Source of the DNA: Caldilineaceae bacterium
GTDB lineage: Bacteria; Chloroflexota; Anaerolineae; Caldilineales; Caldilineaceae
Length of the DNA stretch: 64,000 nucleotides
Direction: 5' to 3'
Assembly: GCA_022823185.1 (NCBI GenBank)
Contig: JAJDXQ010000046.1
Coordinates: forward strand, 282,956-346,955
Shown here: positions 51,604 to 60,048 of the stretch, piece after piece
How the letters are laid out: the number at the start of each line of letters is the position of its first letter
Numbering within the stretch: position 1 is the first letter of the stretch
The notes under the pieces: model-generated
Seen by the model: the letters and a program-made list of their open reading frames with translations, nothing else
What the model was told of the DNA's origin: nothing
Databases searched by the model: none
Made by a program: the position numbers and the translations under genes

Positions 51604-52629
51604 CTATTGCCAGGGTTTGAGCAACACCTTGGCGCACTGGCCGCTGGCCTGCAACGCCCAGGCGTCGGCCACCCGGTCCAGCGGGAAGCGATGGCTGATT
51701 AGGGTATCGAGTTTGTCGGGGTTGGCGGCGATGACGCGCAGAATCTTCGGCGTGTCGGCCATGTTGAAGTGCCACGAGCCGTGCAGAGCCAGCCCCTTGC
51801 GCAGCATGTCGGTGCTGACCCGGATGGGTGTGCTGTCGGAGCCGCTCTCGCCGACGAAGCTGACGGTCCCTTTGCGGCGGGTGGCGTCGATGCAGAAGCG
51901 GTGGGCGGCGACGACACCGGAACAGTCGATGCTGTGGTCGACACCGCGCCCGTCGCGAGTGAGGGCCAGGGTCTTTTGCAGGGCGTCGGGGTCGGTGGGG
52001 TCGATGACGACGACCGCGCCCAGGTCACGCGCCTTGGCGGCGCGATACTGATTGGTATCGACGCCGATCACAGTGGCGCCGCGATGCGTGCCGTTGATGA
52101 CGCCGCCGAGCCCGACCGGTCCCAGGCCGGTGATCAGCAGTGTATGGTCGGGGCCCAGCCCTGCGCGTTGGACTGCGCCGAAGGTGGGGCCGAGGCCGCA
52201 GCAGGCCATGGAGGCGTGGTCGTAAGAGATGCCGTCGGGGATGGGAACCAGCATCCAGTCCTGTTTGAGCATGTATTGGGCCATGGTCGCTCTGCCCTCG
52301 CCGCCGTCCGGTTGGGGTGGAGGCTCTTCCGAGTCCTGGCAGTGGATGTACTCGCCGTCAAGACAGAGTTCGCACTGGCCGCATGGTGTCTGGGGCATGA
52401 CGACGACCCGATCCCCGACTTTGACGCGGCAGGGCTGCGCGACTTCGACGACTTCGCCGGCCGCTTCATGTCCCAGGTAAGGGGCATCGTAGCCGTTGAG
52501 GTAGACCTTGAATTCGGTACACATGGGGGCGGTGTGGATTTTGACGACAACCCAGTTTTCGCCCGCGGTCGGGTCGGGCGCGTCGACGACGCCGCCCTGT
52601 TCCGGTCCGAAAACAGCTGCTGTTTTCAT
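51604..52629 (-). CDS. Zinc-dependent alcohol dehydrogenase (MDR superfamily)
   Basis: The protein has 341 residues; GGGAG precedes the ATG at 52629. The catalytic zinc region includes the Cys in APMCTEFKVY and GHEAAGEVVE. The structural zinc lobe is complete as C-G-Q-C-E-L-C-x7-C in MPQTPCGQCELCLDGEY. The nucleotide loop is ITGLGPVGLGGVINGTHRGA. It is 90 bases downstream of the enolase-superfamily gene, in the same direction, so the two probably act in one sugar-acid pathway (dehydrogenation and dehydration). Confidence 0.92.
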   Translation of the reverse strand: MKTAAVFGPEQGGVVDAPDPTAGENWVVVKIHTAPMCTEFKVYLNGYDAPYLGHEAAGEVVEVAQPCRVKVGDRVVVMPQTPCGQCELCLDGEYIHCQDSEEPPPQPDGGEGRATMAQYMLKQDWMLVPIPDGISYDHASMACCGLGPTFGAVQRAGLGPDHTLLITGLGPVGLGGVINGTHRGATVIGVDTNQYRAAKARDLGAVVVIDPTDPDALQKTLALTRDGRGVDHSIDCSGVVAAHRFCIDATRRKGTVSFVGESGSDSTPIRVSTDMLRKGLALHGSWHFNMADTPKILRVIAANPDKLDTLISHRFPLDRVADAWALQASGQCAKVLLKPWQ

Positions 52630-52719
52630 TGTTTTGCTCCCTTCTGCGATGGTTGCAATGCCAGCCGGTCTGCGGGGCGAACTCCAGAATCGCCTGCAAT
52701 GGAGGAATTCGCGCGACGC

Positions 52720-53859
52720 TCACCAGTTGGTAAACGAACCGTCAAGACGGCGCAACTGCGGCATCTCCCGTTTTTGGGAGGGGTTGCGGGCGGCCGCTTC
52801 TCTGTCAAACTCGATGCCGAGCCCGGGGAGGTCGGTCGGGGTCATGTAGCCGTCCTCCCAGTGGTGGTGGACGGGCACGATTTCGGGCAGTGTTTCTTCC
52901 GGTTTGCGCGGCTGCTCCTGCACGCCGAAGTTGGAGGTAGCCAGGTTCATCTGGAGGCAGGCGGCAGAGGAGACCGGGCCGAGCGGGTTGTGAACGACGA
53001 GCTTAATATAGTGGGTTTCGCACCAGCCGGCGATCTTGCGGGCCTCGGTGAATCCCCCGGCGATGCACATGTCGATGCGGGCGTAGTCGATCCATTCCTC
53101 TTCGATCAGCTGACGGAACTCCCACTTTGAGGAGAATTGTTCGCCGGCCGCGAGAGGTACGTGTGTGCGGGGTCTCAGGGTCTTGAAAGAGTCGGGGTTT
53201 TCGCAGCGCAAGGGGTCTTCGATGAAGAATGGCTGGTACTGCTCGACCTCGCGGCAGAGCCAGATGACGTCGGGAAGGTCGAGCCGTGTGTGGACATCGA
53301 AACAGATATTGATTTCGTCGCCGACGGCCGACCGCACAGCGTCAAACTGCCGGATCGCGGTGCGCACGGCGTCGCGCGGTTCGAGGATGTTGCCATCCTG
53401 GGGAAGACCCCAGCGAACGAACTTCCAGCCCTGCTCTTTGGTTTCCAGGCAGCTTTCGACCAGGGGCTCGACTTCCATGGCGTGGCTGTGGTTGTGTGGG
53501 TAGCAGACGACCTTGTCGCGGACGCGACCGCCCAGCAGCTCATAGATGGGCACGCCGAGAGCCTTGCCTTTGATGTCCCACAAGGCGATGTCGATGGCGG
53601 AGATTGCGGAGCTCAGCACGCGCTGGGCCGGGAAGAAGCCGCCGCGGAAGAGGAGCTGCCAGATGTGTTCGATACGAAAGGGGTCCTGGCCGACGAGAAC
53701 CTCCTTAAAGTCCTGGAATGCGCCGATCACGGCCTGTTCCCGGCTGGTCAGGCCGGATTCGCCCACGCCGTAGATACCCTCGTCGGTGTCAACGACGACG
53801 AAGAGAAAGTTGCGATGACCGGCCCAGACGGGATAGGCGGTAATGTCAGTTATCTTCAT
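52720..53859 (-). CDS. Enolase-superfamily (mandelate racemase/galactonate dehydratase-like) enzyme
   Basis: The protein has 379 residues from the ATG at 53859 (GAGGAGC site); the longer frame to 54003 is unsupported. The metal ligands are Asp in ICFDVHTRLD, Glu in FFIEDPLRCEN and Glu in AAGEQFSSKWEF. The D-x-H form of the first motif and the later His in VVHNPLGPVSSAACLQM are typical of D-galactonate dehydratase-type members. The N-terminal capping domain contains LFVVVDTDEGIYGVGESGLT. The likely reaction is dehydration of a sugar acid to a 2-keto-3-deoxy acid. It is cotranscribed with a zinc alcohol dehydrogenase and divergent from another. Confidence 0.9.
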   Translation of the reverse strand: MKITDITAYPVWAGHRNFLFVVVDTDEGIYGVGESGLTSREQAVIGAFQDFKEVLVGQDPFRIEHIWQLLFRGGFFPAQRVLSSAISAIDIALWDIKGKALGVPIYELLGGRVRDKVVCYPHNHSHAMEVEPLVESCLETKEQGWKFVRWGLPQDGNILEPRDAVRTAIRQFDAVRSAVGDEINICFDVHTRLDLPDVIWLCREVEQYQPFFIEDPLRCENPDSFKTLRPRTHVPLAAGEQFSSKWEFRQLIEEEWIDYARIDMCIAGGFTEARKIAGWCETHYIKLVVHNPLGPVSSAACLQMNLATSNFGVQEQPRKPEETLPEIVPVHHHWEDGYMTPTDLPGLGIEFDREAAARNPSQKREMPQLRRLDGSFTNW

Positions 53860-54039
53860 TGGTTGCTCCTCGGACTTGGGGTGGACGCCAGGATGCCGGA
53901 CCTGCCAGAGGCCCGGAGTGTTTGAAAGGGAAGAGACTGGGTTTCGCGGTCTTTGCTCTGCGGCTCTTGCCGGGGACCGACGACAGAAGTGTAGCCCATT
54001 CAATCGAAAGTGGAAAGGTAGGGGAAGGGCGGGGCTGAA

Positions 54040-54068
54040 TTGCGGATCGGGCGGGGTTTCCGTATGAT
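54040..54068 (+). promoter_or_regulatory. Promoter for the second alcohol dehydrogenase gene
   Basis: TTGCGG (54040-54045) and TATGAT (54063-54068) are separated by exactly 17 bases and lie 40 bases before the ATG at 54108. The -35 matches three of six consensus positions, so strength is moderate. Confidence 0.5.
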
Positions 54069-54107
54069 GGAGCTAAATCGGACTCAGGAATTCTGTGGAG
54101 GAAAGCG

Positions 54108-55160
54108 ATGCGAGCACTGGTTTGGACGGCGCCGGAGAAGATGGAGATACAGGAGCAGGCCGAGCCGAAGCCGGCTGCGGATGAGGTGGTCATTCGAGTG
54201 GCCTTTGCGGGGATCTGCGGCTCGGAGTTGAGCGGATTTCTGGGTCACAACGCGCTGCGGACACCGCCGCTGGTCATGGGGCATGAGTTTTCGGGCGAGA
54301 TCGTGGAGGCGGGGCGCGACGCGGGCGGGCTCCGTGTGGGTGACGCGGTGACGGTCAACCCGCTTACCTATTGCGGTGAGTGCCGCACGTGCCGGATGGG
54401 GCTGACCCAGCTCTGCCCGGAGAGGCGGCTGGTGGGGGCGCACAGGCCGGGCGCGTTTGCGGAATACGTGAGCGTGCCGGCGTTTGTGACGCACAGGCTT
54501 CCGGAAGGGATGTCGTTGCGGAGCGGCGCGCTGACGGAACCGGTGGGGGTCGGGGTCCGCATCGGGCGTCTGGCGGGGGATGTTGCGGGCGAGTCGGCGC
54601 TGATCATCGGGGCCGGCCCGATCGGGCTGCTGGCGTTGCAGGCGCTGCAGCTGGCCGGCGCCGACCGCATCTTCATCGCGGACCTGGACCCGGAGAGGCT
54701 GGCGATGGGGGGCGCGCTCGGCGGCATCACGATTTCCCCGCCCGGCAGCGGCCCTGGCGCGGCAGGCGGAGAGGACGTGGTGGAGGCGGTGAAGGAGGCA
54801 ACGGCAGGAGACGGCGTAGCGGTGTCGGTGGATGCGGTGGGGACCGGGGGCACGCGCAGCCAGTGCGTGGCGGCAACGCGCAACGCGGGGACGCTGATCC
54901 TGTCCGGCCTGCACGAGGAGACGAGCCCGATGCCGGCGGCGGCGATCATACGGCAGGAGTTGACTGTCCGGGGCAGCTTTGCGTACGGGGCGGCCGATTT
55001 TGAAGATGGGCTGGATGAACTTCATGCGGGTCACTACCGGCTGGATCCATGGATCGTGGAGGCGCCTCTGGCTGAGGGCGGGGACTGGTTCATGCGGCTG
55101 ATCCACAACCCAGGCAATGTTTCCAAGGTGCTGCTGGTACCGGATCGATGCAGTGGTTAG
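54108..55160 (+). CDS. Zinc-dependent sorbitol/threonine dehydrogenase-like protein (MDR superfamily)
   Basis: The protein has 350 residues; GGAGGAAA precedes the ATG at 54108. The catalytic Cys is in GICGSELSGF with GHEFSGEIVEAG. The structural zinc lobe is C-G-E-C-R-T-C-x7-C in YCGECRTCRMGLTQLC. The nucleotide loop is LIIGAGPIGLLALQALQLAG, and the following FIADLDPERLAMG favours NAD. It is divergent from the galactonate-dehydratase-like gene. The C-terminus is odd: the last residues and the TAG stop are read inside the first units of the GTGGTCA heptamer array, so the array may have replaced the original end of the gene. Confidence 0.92.
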   Translation: MRALVWTAPEKMEIQEQAEPKPAADEVVIRVAFAGICGSELSGFLGHNALRTPPLVMGHEFSGEIVEAGRDAGGLRVGDAVTVNPLTYCGECRTCRMGLTQLCPERRLVGAHRPGAFAEYVSVPAFVTHRLPEGMSLRSGALTEPVGVGVRIGRLAGDVAGESALIIGAGPIGLLALQALQLAGADRIFIADLDPERLAMGGALGGITISPPGSGPGAAGGEDVVEAVKEATAGDGVAVSVDAVGTGGTRSQCVAATRNAGTLILSGLHEETSPMPAAAIIRQELTVRGSFAYGAADFEDGLDELHAGHYRLDPWIVEAPLAEGGDWFMRLIHNPGNVSKVLLVPDRCSG

Positions 55161-55267
55161 TGGTCAGTGGTTAGTGGTTAGTGGTCAGTGGTCAGTGGTC
55201 AGTGGTCAGTGGTCAGTGGTCAGTGGTCAGTGGTCAGTGGTCAGTGGTCAGTGGTCAGTGGTCAGTG
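55151..55267 (+). repeat. Heptamer tandem array, unit CAGTGGT, about 16 copies
   Basis: Sixteen complete 7-base units (55151-55262) plus five bases. Units 2, 4 and 5 read TAGTGGT and the rest CAGTGGT. Unit 2 supplies the stop codon of the preceding alcohol dehydrogenase. On the plus strand the pure CAGTGGT unit is open in all three frames (period VVSGQWS), while the minus strand has a stop every seven codons in each frame. The same unit recurs at 63910-64000. Confidence 0.95.
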
Positions 55268-55517
55268 CGGGGCGGAGATACGCCGCGGGGCGGGGCGTTG
55301 TTGGGAATCGATGGGGAGGGCGTTTGGGGGCCGGGGAGTTTCCGGCGAGCTTCGGGTTGCCGTTGGGTTGTTCCGCTGCAACTTGGAACGCGCTTCTCCT
55401 GAAGGCCCGAAATCCGGACTGCGTCCTCTGTGAATAGACACAGAGTTTTGGCAGCAGGCTTCCTCTAAGACCAGTGCGCCTCACCCAGTTTCATTTACTC
55501 AGAATCGGAGAAACTCC
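55268..55517. other. Intergenic segment after the heptamer array
   Basis: GC-rich sequence between the array and the GH2 gene. I see no gene, no clear promoter and no strong hairpin; reading frames here are extensions of the repeat. Confidence 0.5.
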
Positions 55518-57341
55518 ATGAATCTACCCCGGCCTGAATACCCGCGGCCGCAGTTCAGACGAGAGGACTGGCTTTGCCTGAACGGCACGTGGCAGTTTGA
55601 GATCGATCAAGGGGACAGCGGTCTGGAAAGAGGGTTGCTGGATCGCGAGCTCGAGGGCCGCATCACCGTTCCATTTTGTCCGGAGTCGAAGCTTTCCGGG
55701 GTGGAGAACCACGACTTTCTGGAGGCGGTCTGGTACCGGCGCGAGGTGGAGATCCCAAGCTCGTGGCAGGGGCGCCGCGTATTGCTCCACTTTCAGGCGG
55801 TCGATTATGACGCGACGGTGTGGGCGGACGGGGAGGAGGTCGGCAGGCACCGAGGGGGGTTCAGCCCGTTCACGTGTGATTTGGGCGAGGCGGCGCGCCT
55901 GGGAGGGCGTGTGACGGTGGTGGCGCGGGCCAGAGACAATCACCGGGATTCGCAGCCGCGGGGCAAGCAGGCGCAGACGTACGGGCCGATGGGCGCGATC
56001 TACGTACGCACGACCGGGATCTGGCAGAGCGTTTGGATGGAACCGGTCCCGGATATTTCCCTGGGGCGGCCGCGGCTGACGCCGGATGCGGGCAACGGCG
56101 TGATACGGCTTGAACAGCCGCTTGCGCTGCGGCCGGCGGAGGGGGAGACGCTGCAGGTCGCGAGGCGTGCGGGGTTGCGGCTGCAGGCACAGCTTCTGGA
56201 CGGCGCGGGGGTCGTAGCCGAGGCCGAATGCAGCGCTGAATTGGACCTGTGCCCGCAGCTGGATTTGCGGATTCCGGAGGCGCGGCGGCGCATGTGGTCG
56301 CTTGACGATCCGCATCTCTATGACATCGTTCTCCGTCTTGTCGACGGGGAGGGGAGAGTCTTGGACGAGGCGCGCAGCTACGCGGGGCTGCGCAGCGTCG
56401 CGGTTGACGGGCGTGCCATTACGTTGAATGGCCGGCCTGTTTTTCAGCGGCTTGTCCTGGACCAGGGCTACTACGCGGACGGCATCATGACTGCGCCGAC
56501 CGACAGCGCCCTGCGCCGGGATATTGAACTGAGCAAGAAGGCGGGCTTTAACGGCGCGCGGCTGCACCAGAAAGTCTTCGAGGAGCGGTTTCTCTACCAC
56601 GCGGACAGGCTGGGCTATCTGGTGTGGGGCGAGTTCGGGGACTGGGGCTGCCGGAGGTACGGCCCGGTGGAGGATCATCAGCAGCCGACTGCGTCCTACA
56701 TAACCGAGTGGCTGGAGGTTCTGGAGCGGGACTATTCGCATCCCTCGATCGTGGGCTGGTGTCCCTTGAACGAGACGTGGCAACCGTTGCACGACCGGAT
56801 TACGACGCTGGACGCGGTGACCCGGGGTCTGTACCTGGCCACGAAGGCGATGGACAGGACGCGACCGGTGTTGGACGCGTCGGGCTATTCGCACCGCGTG
56901 GCCGAGGCCGATGTCTACGATTGTCATGACTATACGCAAGATACCGATGCCTTTGCCGAACATCATGCGCACGTGGCCGCGGGCAGGCCGTATACCAATG
57001 ATAGAGATGGGCAGACCTGGTCAATCGGATATGCCGGTCAGCCGTTCTTCGTCAGCGAGTTCGGCGGGATCTGGTGGAACCCGGAGGCAGAGGAGGATGA
57101 GGATTCCTGGGGCTACGGGGAACGCCCCGAGTCGATCGAGGAATTCTACGAGCGGTTCGCCCGCCTGTGCGCGATCCTGCTGGATGACCCGGCCCACTTC
57201 GGCTATTGCTATACGCAATTGACCGATATTTACCAGGAGCAGAACGGGATTTACGGCTTTGACCGCCAACGCAAGTTTGACATGGCGCGGATCCGGGCGG
57301 CGCAGGAGAGACCGGCCGCGATCGAGACGGCTGATCGCTGA
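55518..57341 (+). CDS. Glycoside hydrolase family 2 enzyme
   Basis: The protein has 607 residues; GGAGAAA precedes the ATG at 55518. The N-terminal sugar-binding jelly roll is shown by YPRPQFRREDWLCLNGTWQF and RVLLHFQAVDYDATVWADGEEVGRH. An immunoglobulin-like middle part follows with the end motif AGLRSVAVDGRAITLNGRPV. The TIM barrel carries the acid/base Glu419 in WCPLNETW and the nucleophile Glu514 in FFVSEFGG. Members are beta-galactosidases, beta-glucuronidases or beta-mannosidases. It is shorter than E. coli LacZ and has no signal peptide, so it acts on imported oligosaccharides. The exact sugar is not deducible. Confidence 0.93.
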   Translation: MNLPRPEYPRPQFRREDWLCLNGTWQFEIDQGDSGLERGLLDRELEGRITVPFCPESKLSGVENHDFLEAVWYRREVEIPSSWQGRRVLLHFQAVDYDATVWADGEEVGRHRGGFSPFTCDLGEAARLGGRVTVVARARDNHRDSQPRGKQAQTYGPMGAIYVRTTGIWQSVWMEPVPDISLGRPRLTPDAGNGVIRLEQPLALRPAEGETLQVARRAGLRLQAQLLDGAGVVAEAECSAELDLCPQLDLRIPEARRRMWSLDDPHLYDIVLRLVDGEGRVLDEARSYAGLRSVAVDGRAITLNGRPVFQRLVLDQGYYADGIMTAPTDSALRRDIELSKKAGFNGARLHQKVFEERFLYHADRLGYLVWGEFGDWGCRRYGPVEDHQQPTASYITEWLEVLERDYSHPSIVGWCPLNETWQPLHDRITTLDAVTRGLYLATKAMDRTRPVLDASGYSHRVAEADVYDCHDYTQDTDAFAEHHAHVAAGRPYTNDRDGQTWSIGYAGQPFFVSEFGGIWWNPEAEEDEDSWGYGERPESIEEFYERFARLCAILLDDPAHFGYCYTQLTDIYQEQNGIYGFDRQRKFDMARIRAAQERPAAIETADR

Positions 57342-57419
57342 CCGGATAGTCCAGGGATGCGAGGAGCCGGGAGTCAGGTTCGAGGAGGCGTTGCGCGCTG
57401 CGCCCGGCAGCGGGCGGGG

Positions 57420-58679
57420 TCAGCTCCGCCCTGAGATCGCGGTGACGATGTTGTCCCCTTCGGTGGGGCGCTGCGGCTGCTCCGACAGGCCGGCCTTGGC
57501 GGCCAGGACCGGGTAGGCGTCCATGGGGGGCAGGCTGTCCACTTGCGGCAGTTCGGGCACGCGCTGCATTGCCCTTTCGATGGCGGGGGCCAGTTTGGCC
57601 AGTTTGCGCTGCCGGCGCGACTCATGCCGGTCTTTGAAGGCGGGCAGGACCTGGTCCGCAAACAGTTCAAGCGACTCGCAGATGTGTTCGTGGCGGTTGT
57701 TGCCGGCCTGTTGGACAAAGACGACCTGGTCCACGCCCGCCTCTTCGAGAGCCTCCAGGTTCTGCGCCACCTGGGAAGGGCTGCCGATTCCCGTGGTCGG
57801 TTCGCTGTTCTCGGGCATGTTGCGCTGGAAGTCTTCCCACAGGTCGAAGCGGCCGGGGATGTGGCTGCCGGTAATGTAGAAGTGGCTAAGGGCGTACCCG
57901 AAGAACTGGAAGTTGCGGGCGCCGCGGCGAACCGCCTCTTCGCTGTCGGGATGGAGCATAAAGCCGGCCACAACGGCGATATTCGGGTTTACGGTCCTGC
58001 CAATCGGGTTGCACTCCTGCTCGAAAGTCGTGTAGTACTCCTCCACCCAGTGGGACGCGCTGGCGGGATCGATGAAGGCAAAGGTCAGCGCGCCCATGCC
58101 GTAGCGGGCGGCGATTTTGATCGTATCGCGGTTGGAGCAGGCGAGCCAGAGCGGGGGATGGGGCTTCTGCAGCGGTTTGGGCACAACGTTGCGGGCCGGC
58201 ATCGCGAAGCTCTGGCCCTGGAAGCCGGGATAGGGCTCCATCACCAACATTTTGGCGGCCTCGCGAACTGACTCCTCCCACATCAGATGTTTCTGTTCCG
58301 GGTCGATGCCGAACCCTTCCAGTTCGCTGCGGCTGCTGGAGGAGCCGGTGCCCCACTCGACCCGTCCATCGCTGATCAGGTCCAGCGTGGCGATGCGCTC
58401 CGCGACGCGGGCGGGGTGGTTATAGCTGGCGGGCATGAGGACGATGCCGTGGCCGAGGCGGATTTTACGCGTGCGCTGGCTGCAGGCGGCGAGGAAGACT
58501 TCGGGCGCGGAGGAGTGGGAGTATTCTTCGAGGAAGTGATGCTCGACCTCCCAGGCGTAGTCGATGCCCAGCCGGTCGGCCAGCTCGACCTGATCGAGGG
58601 CCTCCTGGAGCAGGCGGTGTTCGCTGTCCTCGGCCCAGGGCCGGGGGAGCTGGTGTTCGTAGAAGATGCCGAATTGCAA
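57420..58679 (-). CDS. LLM-class flavin-dependent oxidoreductase (luciferase-like monooxygenase)
   Basis: The protein has 419 residues and starts with TTG at 58679 behind AAGGGA. Family text: MQFGIFYEHQLPRPW, GIDYAWEVEHHFLEEYSHSSAPEVFLAAC, IRLGHGIVLMPASYNHPARVAERIATLDLISDGRVEWGTG, and NVVPKPLQKPHPPLWLACSN. These are the bacterial luciferase-type TIM barrel segments that bind reduced FMN or F420. Substrates range from alkanes and sulfonates to unknown metabolites. The C-terminal 100 residues form an extension with KLAPAIERAMQRVPELPQVD. The gene is 78 bases from the convergent GH2 gene and has no flavin reductase partner nearby. Confidence 0.92.
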   Translation of the reverse strand: MQFGIFYEHQLPRPWAEDSEHRLLQEALDQVELADRLGIDYAWEVEHHFLEEYSHSSAPEVFLAACSQRTRKIRLGHGIVLMPASYNHPARVAERIATLDLISDGRVEWGTGSSSSRSELEGFGIDPEQKHLMWEESVREAAKMLVMEPYPGFQGQSFAMPARNVVPKPLQKPHPPLWLACSNRDTIKIAARYGMGALTFAFIDPASASHWVEEYYTTFEQECNPIGRTVNPNIAVVAGFMLHPDSEEAVRRGARNFQFFGYALSHFYITGSHIPGRFDLWEDFQRNMPENSEPTTGIGSPSQVAQNLEALEEAGVDQVVFVQQAGNNRHEHICESLELFADQVLPAFKDRHESRRQRKLAKLAPAIERAMQRVPELPQVDSLPPMDAYPVLAAKAGLSEQPQRPTEGDNIVTAISGRS

Positions 58680-58814
58680 GCGTAGATCCCTTTTGGCTTC
58701 TTGTTGTGGAATGCGATCTCAATGCAAGGACGCAGCGCCCGGCGCGTAAACGGTCCGGCGGAGTTAGAACTGTTGACGGTGCAAGCTCTTTTCCTAATCC
58801 GATTCGGGCGTGAA

Positions 58815-59873
58815 TTAAGGGCCGAAGAGCAGGCAGACCGGCATTGGGGCCCCGACCATGTCTCCGACAGGGGTCAATTGGCCACTTTCGACATCGCGAC
58901 TGAAGACGGAGATGTCGTCTGTATCCTGATTGGCGGCCAGAAGCCAGTTGCCCGTCGGGTCAAGCGTGAAGTTGCGGGGCGTCTCGCCTCGCGTGGAGGC
59001 ATGGCCGGCCGGTGTGAGCGTACCGTCATTCTGGTTGACGGAAAATATGGCGATGGTGTGGTGGCCCCGGTTTGAGCCGTAGACGAAGCGGCCGTCGGGG
59101 GAGACGTGGATGTCCGCGGTGCTCATTCCGGTCCGGTCATCGACGCCGTCGGGCAGCGTGGAGATGGTCTGAACGCCGGACAGAGCGCCGGTGGCGGCGT
59201 CGAAGTCGCAGACGGTGACTGTCAGGTCGAGCTCGTTGATGATGTAGGCTGTGCGACCGTTGGGGTGGAAGTCAAAGTGGCGCGGGCCGGCTCCGGGTTG
59301 GACGGAGATATGGTCCGGCTGGTTGGCTTCCAGCTGCCCGTTGACGATTTGATAGATCATCACCTTGTCGATACCGAGGTCGGCTACGTAGACGCGGGAG
59401 CCGTCGGGGCTGAGGGTGGTGGAATGGGCATGGGCGGCTTCCTGGCGTTCCTGGTTGGGGCCGCTGCCGTGGTGCTGGATGTTCTGGACGGGGTCAGCGA
59501 TGGTTCCGTCGGCGTTGAGCGGGTAGACGGCGACGTTTCCGCTGTAATAGTTGGCCACGACGAGCGTTTCGCCGCCCGGCTCGACTACGAGGTGGCAGGG
59601 CGAGGTCCCGTGCGTTGGCTGCCGGTTGAGGAAGGTCAGCCCGCCGGACTCTGGGTCGATGGCAAAGCTGCTGACCTGGCCGGCCTCCATGTCCTCGGTT
59701 ACGGCATAGAGAATGCGTCCTTTGGGGTGGAGCGTGAGAAAGGACGGGTCTGCGTGTCCTGGGACGACGGCTTCCTGGCGCAGCGCGCCGGTCTCCGTGT
59801 CAAAGCGGTAGATGTAGATTCCTTCACTGTCGCGCTGGGTGTAGGTGCCTACATAGAGGGTGCATTCCGTCAT
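58815..59873 (-). CDS. Lactonase family protein (seven-bladed 6-phosphogluconolactonase-like)
   Basis: The protein has 352 residues. The opening LYVGTYTQRDSEGIYIYRFD and repeats such as PSFLTLHPKGRILYAVTE, LSPDGSRVYVADLGIDKVMIY, FHPNGRTAYIINELDLTVTV and VSPDGRFVYGSNRGHHTIAIF mark the seven-bladed propeller of the YbhE/lactonase family. Members hydrolyse 6-phosphogluconolactone or other sugar lactones. There is no signal peptide. With sugar dehydrogenases present in the window, a lactone made by one of them is a plausible substrate. No clear operon partner is next to it. Confidence 0.92.
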   Translation of the reverse strand: MTECTLYVGTYTQRDSEGIYIYRFDTETGALRQEAVVPGHADPSFLTLHPKGRILYAVTEDMEAGQVSSFAIDPESGGLTFLNRQPTHGTSPCHLVVEPGGETLVVANYYSGNVAVYPLNADGTIADPVQNIQHHGSGPNQERQEAAHAHSTTLSPDGSRVYVADLGIDKVMIYQIVNGQLEANQPDHISVQPGAGPRHFDFHPNGRTAYIINELDLTVTVCDFDAATGALSGVQTISTLPDGVDDRTGMSTADIHVSPDGRFVYGSNRGHHTIAIFSVNQNDGTLTPAGHASTRGETPRNFTLDPTGNWLLAANQDTDDISVFSRDVESGQLTPVGDMVGAPMPVCLLFGP

Positions 59874-60000
59874 TACGGTTCTCCTGGTGAGTTTAGGTCG
59901 TGCGTGTCAGATATTGAGCGACTGGGCTTGACGTTGCCGACTGATCATTGGCGGCGGTTGCGAGAACGCCAAAGCGGATGTCCGGTCGAGCTGCGCATTG

Positions 60001-60048
60001 CTTCATATTGCGCTTCATGTTGCGCTTCATATTGCGCTTCATATTGAG
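60001..60048. repeat. Four tandem copies of a 12-bp unit at the desaturase stop codon
   Basis: Units cttcatattgcg, cttcatgttgcg, cttcatattgcg and cttcatattgag follow one another exactly. On the minus strand the desaturase gene ends inside the last unit; its TGA stop (60041-60039) is part of the repeat. Read in another frame the repeat would encode a short MKRN period. Confidence 0.9.

Noticed and set aside
55117..55437. Frames encoding VVSGQWS repeats
   Set aside because: These arise automatically because the 7-base unit is open in all three frames; there is no independent start context.
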